A stretch of 64,000 nucleotides of DNA from contig NC_008553.1 in the NCBI RefSeq assembly GCF_000014945.1, positions 310,001 to 374,000 of the forward strand. Direction: 5' to 3'. The notes beneath the pieces were generated by a model. It worked only from the letters and a program-made list of their open reading frames with translations. It was not told the origin of the DNA and did not search any database. Below, piece after piece: positions 44,917-53,757 of the stretch (the first letter of the stretch is position 1; each line of letters opens with the position of its first letter). The position numbers and the translations under genes were made by a program. The stretch comes from Methanothrix thermoacetophila PT. Its GTDB lineage: Archaea; Halobacteriota; Methanosarcinia; Methanotrichales; Methanotrichaceae.

Positions 44917-46158
44917 ATGGAGATCTCTGCACAGGAAAAGTACGAGTTCAAGCGTCTGCTGGATGAGCTCAGATCAAAATCAGGAAGGGGCACGGAGCTC
45001 ATCTCCCTATACATACCGCCGGACAAACAGATCTCTGATGTGATGGCACAGCTCAGAGAGGAGCACGGCCAGGCTGCCAACATAAAGTCCAAGCTCACGA
45101 GGACCAATGTTCAGAGCGCGCTGGAGTCAGCAATGGCCAGGCTCAGGTTAATCCCGAGAGCACCTGAGAACGGGGTTGTTCTCTTCATCGGCGCTGTGGA
45201 CATCGGCGGCAACAGGACTGACATGTACACAAAGGTCATAGAGCCGCCGGAGCCGATCACCACATACCGGTACCACTGCGATTCGTCGTTTCTCCTGACA
45301 CCGCTCGAGGAAATGCTCTCGGAGAAGAAGACATTTGGTCTGATAGTTCTTGACAGGAGAGAGGCGACCATAGGCATACTCAAGGGCAAGAGGATTGAAC
45401 CTTTAAAGCATCTAACATCCACAGTTCCTGGTAAGCAGAGGAAGGGAGGGCAGTCTTCTCACAGGTTCCAGCAGCTGAGGCTAATAGCGATCCACGACTT
45501 CTACAAGAGGATCGGGGAGGCAGCAAACGATGCGTTTCTGAGCATAGATCAGAAGGAGCTCCAGGGCATCCTCATAGGCGGGCCATCCCCAACAAAGGAG
45601 GAGTTCATAGCCGGAAACTTCCTGCATCACGAGCTTCAGAGGAAGATTGTGGATGCATTCGATGTATCATATACAGATGAGGCAGGACTCTCGGAGCTCG
45701 TCGAGGCTGCGCAGGACAGGCTTCTCGATCTGGAACTCACCCAGGAGAAGCTGGCCATGCGCCGGTTCATGAAGGAACTCGTGAGCGACAGAGGTCTCGC
45801 ATCTTATGGAGAGAAGGAGGTGCGCCACAACCTCGCCCTCGGCGCGGTTGATCTCCTTCTCCTCTCTGAGGAGCTCAGGAAGACGAGAGCAAAGGTCAGA
45901 TGCCAGAACCAGAGCTGTGATTATTCAGAGGAGATGACGAGAACACCATCCTCCCCTGCGATAGGGACGTGCCCCAAATGCGGCTCGCCCCTCACGATAA
46001 CTGAGGAGGTGGATCTGATAACAGAACTCTCCCAGCTGGCAGAGCAGAGCGGAGCAGCCGTGAAGATCATATCCACAGACTTCGAGGAGGGTGCGCAGCT
46101 CCTGCATGCATTCGGCGGGATCGCAGCTGTACTGAGGTACAAAACATCGCATCGCTGA
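44917..46158 (+). CDS. prf1: Peptide chain release factor aRF1
   Basis: 413 aa, the archaeal length. NIKS at 55-58 reads stop codons; KGGQSSHRF (near 182) carries the GGQ that triggers peptide release. The C-terminal domain includes a zinc-type set CQNQSC and GTCPKCGSP. Start supported by GAGGAGAG before ATG. It begins a same-strand cluster of RNA- and sugar-phosphate-related genes extending to 51504. Confidence 0.95.
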   Translation: MEISAQEKYEFKRLLDELRSKSGRGTELISLYIPPDKQISDVMAQLREEHGQAANIKSKLTRTNVQSALESAMARLRLIPRAPENGVVLFIGAVDIGGNRTDMYTKVIEPPEPITTYRYHCDSSFLLTPLEEMLSEKKTFGLIVLDRREATIGILKGKRIEPLKHLTSTVPGKQRKGGQSSHRFQQLRLIAIHDFYKRIGEAANDAFLSIDQKELQGILIGGPSPTKEEFIAGNFLHHELQRKIVDAFDVSYTDEAGLSELVEAAQDRLLDLELTQEKLAMRRFMKELVSDRGLASYGEKEVRHNLALGAVDLLLLSEELRKTRAKVRCQNQSCDYSEEMTRTPSSPAIGTCPKCGSPLTITEEVDLITELSQLAEQSGAAVKIISTDFEEGAQLLHAFGGIAAVLRYKTSHR

Positions 46159-46221
46159 TAGAAAAGCTTCGTGCGGATTCAGGTGCTTACATCCAATCGT
46201 AAAAGATACACGGATACGACC

Positions 46222-46635
46222 ATGATCGAAGTCACAGTTCGCACCCTGGTGAGGCCCACCGAGAGAGTGGAAAAGGTTGTGGCGGCAATAGAGCGGATCT
46301 TTCCCGGACTGACGCTTGACATAAGAGATGACCTGGTACAGGGCTACGGAGGAATATCCTCCCTTCGGGTTTTCCGCAAGGTATTAAGAGATGAGAGGAT
46401 ACTGGATACAGCGAGGTCTGTGATGCTCGCGGGCAGGATAGGCGATTCGTATCAGTTCAGGATAAGCAAACCCGGAGCCTTCATGGGGCGTGTGGGCTTT
46501 CCGCCAGAGGAGGAGCCGCTCGGATCGATTCATGTCGAGATATCCGGCGGCGAGGAGGTCATAGACTGGCTTGCGCCCAGAACCATCGATGGGAAGCCGG
46601 TCGCGGAGATAGAGCTGGATGAGGTGGAGCAATGA
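46222..46635 (+). CDS. UPF0201 family protein
   Basis: 137 aa from ATG 46222 (MIEVTVRTLVRPTERVEKV); the frame begins upstream at 46171 without a ribosome site. VRPTERVEKVVAAIERIFPG and FNPPEEEPLGSIHVEI-like FPPEEEPLGSIHVEI are typical of UPF0201, an archaeal family with a two-domain fold resembling a ribosomal L5-like protein. Function unknown. Its stop overlaps the next start (TGATAA/ATGATA region). Confidence 0.82.
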   Translation: MIEVTVRTLVRPTERVEKVVAAIERIFPGLTLDIRDDLVQGYGGISSLRVFRKVLRDERILDTARSVMLAGRIGDSYQFRISKPGAFMGRVGFPPEEEPLGSIHVEISGGEEVIDWLAPRTIDGKPVAEIELDEVEQ

Positions 46636-47393
46636 TAAGTTTCTCCTCAAGCGCGCTGGTGGACAGGCCATTCGACTGGGCATACCAGCTTGAGGATTTA
46701 GGATACACAGGCTGGGAGATCGTCTGCGAGGGCATGCAGCGTCTCACCGAGGATAACGTGGACGAGGCGAGAAGGATCGCGGAGACGACAGATCTGGTGA
46801 TAACACTGCATCTTCCCTACTCGGATCTGAACCTCGCATCTGTGAACCAGCCGATATGGGAGGAGAGCGTCAGGCAGATGAAGAGCTGTCTGACTCTGGC
46901 AGCGGATTTCACAGAGCTCGCTGTGGTCCACCCGGGCCATCTCTCCCCGCTCGGAGCGCAGGTGCCGGAACGCGCGTGGGAGCAGAACATTCTCGGCATA
47001 CGGAGCATATGCGATCATGCAGAAGATCTGGGAATCACCATTGCCGTTGAGAACATGGTCAACATACCCACGCTGCTGGGCAGGGCACCGTTCGAGATAG
47101 TTGGAATCATGGACACAGTCGACAGGGAGAACCTTGGATTCACGCTCGATGTGGGGCATGCAAACACAAATGGAAACCTGAAGGAGTTTCTGCAGCTACG
47201 AGAGAGAATAACACACATCCACATACACGACAACCATGGAGAGAGGGACGAGCACCTGCCTGTCGGCTCAGGGACTGTCGACTGGAGGCTGGTTTTCTCC
47301 TCGCTCAACGGATACAGAGGCAGATACGTCACAGAGGCGAGATCCCTTGTACAGGGTCAGACCAGCCTGAGCAGAATAAAAATGTTGATGTAA
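46632..47393 (+). CDS. Sugar phosphate isomerase/epimerase-like TIM barrel
   Basis: 253 aa. AP endonuclease 2-type barrel: ITLHLPYSDLN, VVHPGHLSP, IAVENMVN, FTLDVGHANTNG, and HIHIHDNHGERDEHLPVGSGTVDW carry the histidine, glutamate and aspartate metal ligands. Members isomerise sugars or act on abasic DNA; sequence points to the former. Substrate unknown. Coupled to UPF0201 by a 4-bp overlap. Confidence 0.85.
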   Translation: MISFSSSALVDRPFDWAYQLEDLGYTGWEIVCEGMQRLTEDNVDEARRIAETTDLVITLHLPYSDLNLASVNQPIWEESVRQMKSCLTLAADFTELAVVHPGHLSPLGAQVPERAWEQNILGIRSICDHAEDLGITIAVENMVNIPTLLGRAPFEIVGIMDTVDRENLGFTLDVGHANTNGNLKEFLQLRERITHIHIHDNHGERDEHLPVGSGTVDWRLVFSSLNGYRGRYVTEARSLVQGQTSLSRIKMLM

Positions 47394-47437
47394 AAGGGCA
47401 GCATATTACCCTGTATTCCGCGCCCCTGATTCACGAG

Positions 47438-48109
47438 ATGCACCCGAAAGAAGAGTCCAACAGGAGTGATCTGGACGATCTCATCGATGCGCTTCTGAAA
47501 CACTTCGATGAGAAGGATGCTGCCAGAGAGGAGGCGCTGAGGTTGTCCAGAATCGTCATTAGATTGTCATCAACCGCCATACGCGCCACTCACAGAAGAG
47601 AGAGGCGCGAGGCGGAGAGTCTGCTTAAAGATGCGCGTGAGCATCTCACCACGATAAAGGACCTCTTGGTCGAACATCAGGACGTGAGGTACTCAGGATT
47701 CGTGGATGATGCGGAGCAGGAGTTCGTCGAGGCGAGCGTACTCTACTCCCTGATATTCGAGGGCAGGATGCCCACACATGAGGATCTGGAAGTTGACCCG
47801 GTGAGCTATCTCAGTGGCCTTGGCGATCTGACCGGCGAGCTCAGGCGGAACATCCTGGAATTAATAAGAAACGGCAGGCCTGAGGACGGAGAGGTCCTCC
47901 TCGAGATAATGGAGGAGATATACCACATGCTCATGCGGTTCGATTACCCTGATGCACTGATGCGCGGTCTCCGCAGGAAGACAGACCTGACGAGGTCGAT
48001 GATAGAGAGGACGCGCGGCGATATCACAAACGCGCTCCAGATACAGTCACTGGAGAGGCATCTCGCCCTTCTGGAGGATAAGCTTAAAGGCTTATACTCC
48101 AAGCTGTAG
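47438..48109 (+). CDS. Archaeal translin-family protein
   Basis: 223 aa, all helical. YSLIFEGRMP, VDPVSYLSGLGDLTGELRRNILE and FDYPDALMRGLRRKTDLTRSMIERTRGD follow translin, a nucleic-acid-binding octamer that in eukaryotes forms the RNA-processing C3PO nuclease with TRAX. Archaeal translins can have RNase activity; the needed acidic residues (e.g. E in the ADLTGE-like motif) are present. It lies between sugar isomerase and SepRS. Confidence 0.88.
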   Translation: MHPKEESNRSDLDDLIDALLKHFDEKDAAREEALRLSRIVIRLSSTAIRATHRRERREAESLLKDAREHLTTIKDLLVEHQDVRYSGFVDDAEQEFVEASVLYSLIFEGRMPTHEDLEVDPVSYLSGLGDLTGELRRNILELIRNGRPEDGEVLLEIMEEIYHMLMRFDYPDALMRGLRRKTDLTRSMIERTRGDITNALQIQSLERHLALLEDKLKGLYSKL

Positions 48110-48175
48110 AGCGTCAACTACTCCGGTCTGAAGACCAGAGTTTCTGCTGCCCTGCACCCCCCAGGAGGTTACTTT

Positions 48176-49813
48176 ATGAAATTCGACCCGGCCGAGATCA
48201 GAGAGGCTGCTGAAAAGGACTTTGATGGCACATGGAAGCGTGGCGTTGACTATCTTGAGAGGCCCTCGCTGGAGAGGATCTATCCGAGGAGGAGCTATCC
48301 TCACGGAAGACCGCATCCTGTGTTTGAGACCATCCAGAGGCTCAGGGAGGCGTACCTGCGCATGGGGTTCACGGAGATGATGAATCCCGTCATAGTGGAT
48401 GCGCAGGAGGTCCACAGACAGTTCGGGTCTGAGGCACTTGCAGTTCTTGACAGATGTTTTTACCTCGCAGGCCTGCCGCGGCCGGATATTGGCATCTCAG
48501 AGAGCAGGCTGTCAGAGATAAGCTCCATAGTGGGAAAGGAGCTCACTGCTGAGGAGATCGAGGCTCTCAGGGAGATCCTGCACAGCTACAAGAAAGGGGC
48601 TGTGGAGGGCGACGACCTGGTTCCGGAGATTTCTAAAGCGATCAACGCATCAGACTCCCAGGTCTCGATGATGCTCGAGAGCGTGTTCCCCGAGTTCAGG
48701 GAGCTCAGGCCGGAGCCTACGAGCAGAACCCTTAGGAGCCACATGACCTCAGGGTGGTTCATATCGCTCTCGAACCTATGGTACAGGATGCCCCTGCCAG
48801 TGCGTTTGTTCTCTGTGGACAGATGCTTCAGAAGGGAGCAGTCTGAGGACGCGGCCCGTCTGATGTCCTATCACTCCGCGAGCTGCGTCGTGATGGACGA
48901 GGATATGTCTGTGGATGAGGGCAAGGCGATCTCAGAGGGACTCTTGAGCCAGTTCGGCTTCGAGAACTTCAGGTTCAGGCCGGACGAGAAGCGCTCGAAG
49001 TACTACATCCCCGGGACGCAGATAGAGGTCTACGCATACCATCCGGGCCTTGTGGGTTCAGAGACGAAGTACGGCAGCGGCTGGGTCGAGATTGCGACCT
49101 TTGGGGTTTACTCGCCAACAGCGCTGGCGCAGTACGATATCCCATACCCTGTTCTGAACCTCGGCCTCGGCGTCGAGCGCCTGGCAATGATACTCTACGG
49201 ATCGAAGGATCTGCGTGCTCTCTCATACCCGCAGCTCCAGCCAGACTGGAGTCTGAAGCCGATCGAGATCGCCAGGATGATACATGTGGATAAAAGCCCG
49301 ATGACCGTTACGGGAAAAGAGATCGCGAGATCGGTCGTGGAGACATGTGTGAAGTACGGGAATACACCATCGCCATGTGAGTTCGACGCATGGGAGGGCG
49401 AGCTCTTCGGCCGGAGAATAAAGGTATCTGTGGTCGAGCCCGAGGAGAACACAAAGCTCTGCGGTCCCGCTTACCTCAATGAGATTGTTGTCTACAGGAA
49501 TGAAATACTTGGAATACCGAGGACTCCGAAATGGGAGGCTGCCTTCGAGGAGGGCGTCCAGACAGGAATAAGGTTCATAGACGCGTTCGCGGAGCTGGCA
49601 GCGCATGAGATCGAGATGGCGACCATTGAGGGAAGAGGGAGCGAGACGAGAGTGAGGATTGTGAGAACAGCGGGCGAGATCAATGTGAGAATCGATCCGG
49701 CGCTGGAGAGGTACATCACGAGCTATAAGAAACGGATAGACATCCGGGGACCGGTATTCACGACGGTGCGCTCAGAGCTTATGCAGGGGGATAAACACGG
49801 AGAGAAAACCTGA
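48176..49813 (+). CDS. sepS: O-phosphoseryl-tRNA(Cys) synthetase (SepRS)
   Basis: 545 aa class II synthetase charging tRNA-Cys with phosphoserine, later converted to cysteine by SepCysS. Start supported by AGGAGG. N-terminus [49 protein letters not shown] and motif 2/3 segments [10 protein letters not shown] and [11 protein letters not shown] fit SepRS. Its presence indicates the methanogen route to Cys-tRNA. The partner SepCysS is not in the window. Confidence 0.95.
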   Translation: MKFDPAEIREAAEKDFDGTWKRGVDYLERPSLERIYPRRSYPHGRPHPVFETIQRLREAYLRMGFTEMMNPVIVDAQEVHRQFGSEALAVLDRCFYLAGLPRPDIGISESRLSEISSIVGKELTAEEIEALREILHSYKKGAVEGDDLVPEISKAINASDSQVSMMLESVFPEFRELRPEPTSRTLRSHMTSGWFISLSNLWYRMPLPVRLFSVDRCFRREQSEDAARLMSYHSASCVVMDEDMSVDEGKAISEGLLSQFGFENFRFRPDEKRSKYYIPGTQIEVYAYHPGLVGSETKYGSGWVEIATFGVYSPTALAQYDIPYPVLNLGLGVERLAMILYGSKDLRALSYPQLQPDWSLKPIEIARMIHVDKSPMTVTGKEIARSVVETCVKYGNTPSPCEFDAWEGELFGRRIKVSVVEPEENTKLCGPAYLNEIVVYRNEILGIPRTPKWEAAFEEGVQTGIRFIDAFAELAAHEIEMATIEGRGSETRVRIVRTAGEINVRIDPALERYITSYKKRIDIRGPVFTTVRSELMQGDKHGEKT

Positions 49814-49856
49814 TCGCAATATCGATGAGAAGAGGCTCGCCGGCGAGTCTGCTGCA

Positions 49857-50495
49857 TTGCTTGTCAGGGATGGTATGGTCGTTGGCCTAGGCACAGGCTC
49901 CACTGTTGCATGGACGATCAGGGCGATCGGAAGGATGGTGGCTGAGGGGCTCGATATTCTCGCCGTTCCAACATCCTATCAGTCTGAGGCGCTGGCGATA
50001 GAGTGCGGGATTCCGCTTACAACATTATCGCAAAATCCAGTGCTCGATCTGGCCATAGATGGCGTTGATCAGATTGATATCAGGATGAACGCCATCAAGG
50101 GCGGAGGCGCAGCGCACACCAGGGAGAAGGTGGTATCGATCGCTGCCAGGCGCTTCGTGGTCGTGGCAGATGGATCGAAGCGTGTGGAGGTGTTGAACAG
50201 ACCGGTCCCTGTAGAGGTCCTGCCGTTTGCTGCAATGGTCGTCGAGCGCGAGCTGGTCAGGATTGGCGGGTATCCTGTGGTCCGTCAGGCCCGGATGAAG
50301 GACGGCCCGGTGATAACGGACAACGGGAACTTTGTGATGGACGTATCATTTGGGGAGATCCGCGATCCTGCAACTCTCGCTCAGGAGATATCGCAGATAC
50401 CGGGCGTTGTCGATCACGGGATTTTCACAAAGATAGATGAGCTGCACATCGCCCACAACGGAACGGTGGAGGTGATCAGGAGAAATGATCTCTGA
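49857..50495 (+). CDS. rpiA: Ribose-5-phosphate isomerase A
   Basis: 212 aa from TTG 49857, but typical members have about 15 more residues before [12 protein letters not shown]. The same frame upstream reads [16 protein letters not shown], a normal RpiA N-terminus, yet no ATG, GTG or TTG occurs there; an ATA at 49791 follows GGGGG. The true start is likely non-standard or the N-terminus shortened. VDQID and [11 protein letters not shown] (active-site) are present. Interconverts ribose 5-phosphate and ribulose 5-phosphate. Confidence 0.9.
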   Translation: MLVRDGMVVGLGTGSTVAWTIRAIGRMVAEGLDILAVPTSYQSEALAIECGIPLTTLSQNPVLDLAIDGVDQIDIRMNAIKGGGAAHTREKVVSIAARRFVVVADGSKRVEVLNRPVPVEVLPFAAMVVERELVRIGGYPVVRQARMKDGPVITDNGNFVMDVSFGEIRDPATLAQEISQIPGVVDHGIFTKIDELHIAHNGTVEVIRRNDL

Positions 50496-51504
50496 GTCCA
50501 GAACCATCTGGTGGGACAATGGAATAAAGACCATCGACCAGACCAGGCTCCCGGCGGAGTTCGTCGTGATCACGATCAGAAGCATTAAGGAACTCGTAAA
50601 CGCGATCACCTCCCTCAAGATACGCGGCGCGCCCGCGCTCGGTGCAGCCGGGGGGTACGGCATCGCACTGGCAGCGATGCGTTCGAAGTTTCAGGAGAGG
50701 GACGGCGTGCTGCATGAGATGGAGATCGCCGCGGAGATGATCAAAAACTCGAGACCTACAGCGGTAAACCTCTCATGGGGCGTGGATAGGGTTCTGAGGG
50801 CAGCTCAGGAAGGAGAGATAGCTGATGAGGTGAGGGAGATCGCACTTCGCGAGGCGGAGAGGATCGCCGAGGAGGATCTGATCATCAATAAGATGATCGG
50901 CAGACATGGCGCGAAGCTCCTGAATGATGGTGACAGTGTTCTGACGCACTGCAATGCCGGCAGGCTTGCCTGTGTTGGGTGGGGCACCGCACTCGGTGTT
51001 ATACGCCAGGCTGTGATGGACGGGAAGGAGATTCACGTCTACGCATGCGAGACCAGGCCTCTGAATCAGGGATCGAGACTCACATCCTGGGAGCTGATGG
51101 AGGACAATATAGATGTGACACTAGTGTGCGACAGCGCATCTGGCATCCTCATGCGCAGGGGCATGATCGACAGTGTGATCGTGGGAGCAGACAGGATCAC
51201 GAGGGACGCGGTATTCAACAAGATAGGAACCTACACGCATGCAGTCCTCGCGAAAGCACATGGAATCCCGTTCTATGTGGCTGCGCCGCTCTCGACGTTC
51301 GATGCATCACACGATGAGAGCGAGATAGTGATCGAAGAGAGGGATGGAGACGAGCTCAGGCGTCTCGGTGTGACGAGACTTGCGCCTGATGGCGTGAAGG
51401 TTTACAATCCAGCGTTCGACGCCACACCGATTGATCTCGTCAGTGCGATGATAACAGAGAAGGGGGTCTTCAGGCAGCCGCTCATGCCTCCGGGGATTCT
51501 GTGA
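50485..51504 (+). CDS. mtnA: Methylthioribose-1-phosphate isomerase/eIF2B-like sugar isomerase
   Basis: 339 aa; the start overlaps rpiA by 11 bp. [34 protein letters not shown] (catalytic cysteine), and [18 protein letters not shown] (catalytic aspartate) are diagnostic. In archaea, close relatives isomerise ribose 1,5-bisphosphate in AMP recycling or methylthioribose 1-phosphate; MtnA-type motifs are complete, but coupling to rpiA keeps both options open. Confidence 0.88.
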   Translation: MISESRTIWWDNGIKTIDQTRLPAEFVVITIRSIKELVNAITSLKIRGAPALGAAGGYGIALAAMRSKFQERDGVLHEMEIAAEMIKNSRPTAVNLSWGVDRVLRAAQEGEIADEVREIALREAERIAEEDLIINKMIGRHGAKLLNDGDSVLTHCNAGRLACVGWGTALGVIRQAVMDGKEIHVYACETRPLNQGSRLTSWELMEDNIDVTLVCDSASGILMRRGMIDSVIVGADRITRDAVFNKIGTYTHAVLAKAHGIPFYVAAPLSTFDASHDESEIVIEERDGDELRRLGVTRLAPDGVKVYNPAFDATPIDLVSAMITEKGVFRQPLMPPGIL

Positions 51505-51596
51505 GGTTGATGGTCGAATGTTTAACATGATGTAAGTTACAAAACAGAGCATGACCCCACAGTCAATCTTGGTGTGCTTGCTCAGAATCCAGCAGC

Positions 51597-51900
51597 TTAA
51601 CTCTGGGGAGTGGAGAGGGCGCATTGGGGATGAAAACGATGCCCTCCCTACCTCAGGCATGCTCAACGATTTTATGTAATAGATCGATATTATAATTCAA
51701 TAAATGATTATCAGCTACAAGAGTATTCCTATAAACCCTTATTTTTACAATGGCGGATTCTCGCTGATATCGTATTTGGCTCACATTTGCCTCAAAACCG
51801 GAATACTCACAAGTATCCTATATTCCAGACGTGACTCAGCAAAAGCTACCAGATGCGCTGGATGCTTGTAGATGGCTTTATAACATGCTTCTTCAAAATT
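51597..51900 (+). pseudogene. tnpB relic 3 (5' end), interrupted by family D
   Basis: 51597-51712 is very like 34018-34128 ahead of relic 1 (CTCAACGATTTTATGTAATAGATCGATATTATAATTCAATAAATGATTA). After the family D repeat, 51831-51900 reads TQQKLPDALDACRWLYNMLLQNF, a TnpB N-terminus, then stops matching. Confidence 0.65.
51720..51809 (+). repeat. Family D repeat, complete copy
   Basis: 90 bp from GAGTATTCCTATAAACCC to AAAACCGGAATACTC, with GAGTATTCC/GGAATACTC inverted ends. It interrupts the sequence shared between tnpB relics 1 and 3. Confidence 0.75.
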
Positions 51901-51907
51901 TCCCTTT

Positions 51908-52384
51908 TTATATCCATCCACTTCTGACTTCAGTCAGCCTGATCAAGCGTCGTATTTTGTATCTTGGATATTTGACGACCATGAACCGCGGGTCTTCTTC
52001 GATTAATGTGCGTAGCTGTTTTGCGCAATGGTACGTGACGCTGAGCAGTTTCGCGGCCTGTGTAAACGTGACCTGCCGGAGGCTGTTTCTTTTCATTACC
52101 GGGTAGAGATCGTCGATGCAATTGAATGGCCGATCGATGTGGACAAAGGTCTTCAATCTCGTGATCCTCTTCCGATCCTGCGCGACCTCTAACTGCAGAT
52201 CGACGTATATCTTATCAATTTCAGCGATGTGTGAATATTTCACTTCCTCGAAGCCATGCGCGGTTACGAAACAAGACGGTACTGGCGGTAGATCGTGGAT
52301 TTTATGGTCTCGGATCTCATCCGCGCTCTCTGGATGGCTCTCAGTTGATGGCTGCGCAGAATGCAGCGGGTCAGAAATTTCCAT
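51908..52384 (-). CDS. Doubtful 158-aa ORF with HTH-like segment
   Basis: The frame includes FTQAAKLLSVTYHCAKQLRTLIEEDPRFMVV, which could be a small helix-turn-helix, and a reasonable acidic N-terminal half. No ribosome binding site is clear and it sits among transposon relics, so it may be a decayed gene or chance ORF. Confidence 0.25.
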   Translation of the reverse strand: MEISDPLHSAQPSTESHPESADEIRDHKIHDLPPVPSCFVTAHGFEEVKYSHIAEIDKIYVDLQLEVAQDRKRITRLKTFVHIDRPFNCIDDLYPVMKRNSLRQVTFTQAAKLLSVTYHCAKQLRTLIEEDPRFMVVKYPRYKIRRLIRLTEVRSGWI

Positions 52385-52528
52385 TTTTGAAGGGGAAATT
52401 TGAGCGAGCTATTCCTCTAAATCCGCGCGATAAGAGGCTCTGTGGCTGCTTTTACAGCATGCTCTATGATCGCCTGTGTGCAGGCGTCAGGACGATTGGC
52501 TGATCGATGGGTTTGTGCATTGTTCACA

Positions 52529-52617
52529 GGACCTGTGAGGATAAGAGCTAAGGCCAGAGATTTGGGCCTTACTGATTTTGTATGTCTGAGATACTCTATC
52601 CTCATCCGACACACGCC
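52529..52617 (+). repeat. Family B element B6
   Basis: 89 bp, ends GGACCTGTGAGGATAAG and ATCCGACACACGCC. It shares AGAGATTTGGGCCTTACTG with B9. Confidence 0.75.
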
Positions 52618-52624
52618 CTTACGC

Positions 52625-52715
52625 GGACGTGTCCGAATAAGGATTTGGTGTTTATGATGTGCAGAAGTGGGGAAAGATCCAGATTTCCGACCACAGCTCT
52701 TATCCGGACAGGTCC
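52625..52715 (-). repeat. Family B element B7
   Basis: 91 bp, ends GGACGTGTCCGAATAAGG and TTATCCGGACAGGTCC. Closely like B3 (GTGTTTATGATGTGCAGAAG). It follows B6 after 7 bp, in opposite orientation, just before the SUI1 gene. Confidence 0.82.
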
Positions 52716-52790
52716 ATGTGAGACACCACCAGATTTTAATAGCAAATCCTACGGATATAGATTGGGTTTTATGGAGGTACCTGCAAAAAG

Positions 52791-53099
52791 ATGAGCTCAG
52801 AGATGTGCACGGTCTGCGGTCTTCCCAAGGAGCTCTGCATATGTGAAGAGGTAGCCAAGGAGCAGCAGAGAATCGTCGTCAAGATCCACAAAAGGAGATA
52901 TGGCAAAGAGGTCACAGTCATTCAGGGCATAGATCCACATGAGATAGACCTGCAGGATCTCTGCACCTATCTCAAGTCCAAACTTGCATGCGGCGGGACT
53001 GTGAAGGACGGCGTCATCGAGCTCCAGGGCAATCACATCGGCAGGATCAAAGACCTGCTAAGTAAAAAAGGTTTCAGCGCCAGTCAGATAAGCCTCTGA
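52791..53099 (+). CDS. Translation initiation factor aIF1 (SUI1)
   Basis: 102 aa. SUI1 fold with [21 protein letters not shown] and [17 protein letters not shown]. An N-terminal [14 protein letters not shown] zinc-type motif is typical of archaeal members. It helps select the start codon on the small subunit. GGAGGT lies 12 nt before ATG. The tandem B6-B7 repeat ends 75 bp upstream, so the promoter lies in or next to it. Confidence 0.93.
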   Translation: MSSEMCTVCGLPKELCICEEVAKEQQRIVVKIHKRRYGKEVTVIQGIDPHEIDLQDLCTYLKSKLACGGTVKDGVIELQGNHIGRIKDLLSKKGFSASQISL

Positions 53100-53210
53100 G
53101 AGCGTATTCGGCGAAGCCTGCCTTCGGAGCATAGCTTTGCATGCAGATCTTTGCGGTCTGGCGCACAACATCTCTTTTAGTTTATAGATTGTCTCATCAC
53201 TGGAGAACAT

Positions 53211-53261
53211 GCCTGAATAATAAGTTGAAGCCGTAAATTTGGGCCTTACTGCTTTTGGATG
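53211..53261 (+). repeat. Family B element B9, truncated
   Basis: CCTGAATAATAAGTTGAAGCC to TTTGGAT, the left part of a family B element. It is cut by B8, which starts at 53262. Confidence 0.6.
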
Positions 53262-53350
53262 GGATGTTTCCGAATAAGAGCTGAATTCAGAAATCTGTGG
53301 CGTGCTGCTTTTGCAGGGAGGAGCTACTCGATCCTTATTCGGACAGGTCC
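53262..53350 (+). repeat. Family B element B8
   Basis: 89 bp, ends GGATGTTTCCGAATAAG and CCTTATTCGGACAGGTCC. Nearly the same interior as B5 (GCTGAATTCAGAAATCTGTGG). Confidence 0.8.
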
Positions 53351-53501
53351 TTTGGATGTCATAGACATTTACGCTCTTATCCATTTGATGACTTGCCCGA
53401 AGGAACAGTGGTCATGATATGCGTTCGTGTCGAATGAATGCGTGCTATCACCAACCACATCGCATGCCCTACAAGTTGCCACGTACATATGAGAGAACAT
53501 T

Positions 53502-53620
53502 TAATCCTTATTCGGACAAATCCTCGCTGCTGTTGAGTGGATCGGTGATCTCACAGAGCGAGGTATGGGGCGATTGATGCTGGTTGAATACATTTGCTCC
53601 CCTGGTGCTTCGGCCTCATG
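53502..53620 (+). repeat. Family B end fragment with family E repeat
   Basis: AATCCTTATTCGGACAAATCC (53503-53523) is a right end of family B; GTGGATCGGTGATC to CTTCGGCCTCATGG (53536-53620) is a diverged family E copy in the same arrangement as at 40075-40265. Confidence 0.55.
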
Positions 53621-53757
53621 GATTTATAGGCGATCTCAGCGGGTGCATCAGCAGCCTTCTGATTTGAAGCATGTAACCGCACCATTCAGAGGAGAGCTAC
53701 AGCGCTGCAGATTGGCGTTGGCGTTCGATATCCTATTGTAAACCGAAATTGAAATAA

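Larger units (their letters stand above)
51505..52790. other. Repeat and relic region, 1.3 kb
   Basis: Holds a tnpB 5'-flank and N-terminal relic (about 51597-51900) broken by a family D repeat (51720-51809), a doubtful 158-codon frame (51908-52384, minus) and two family B elements in tandem (52529-52715). The last 75 bp lead to the SUI1 gene. Confidence 0.55.
53100..53757. other. Intergenic repeat region, 658 bp
   Basis: Contains nested family B elements (53211-53350), a family B end fragment (53502-53523) and a diverged family E repeat (53536-53620). No gene. Confidence 0.5.
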
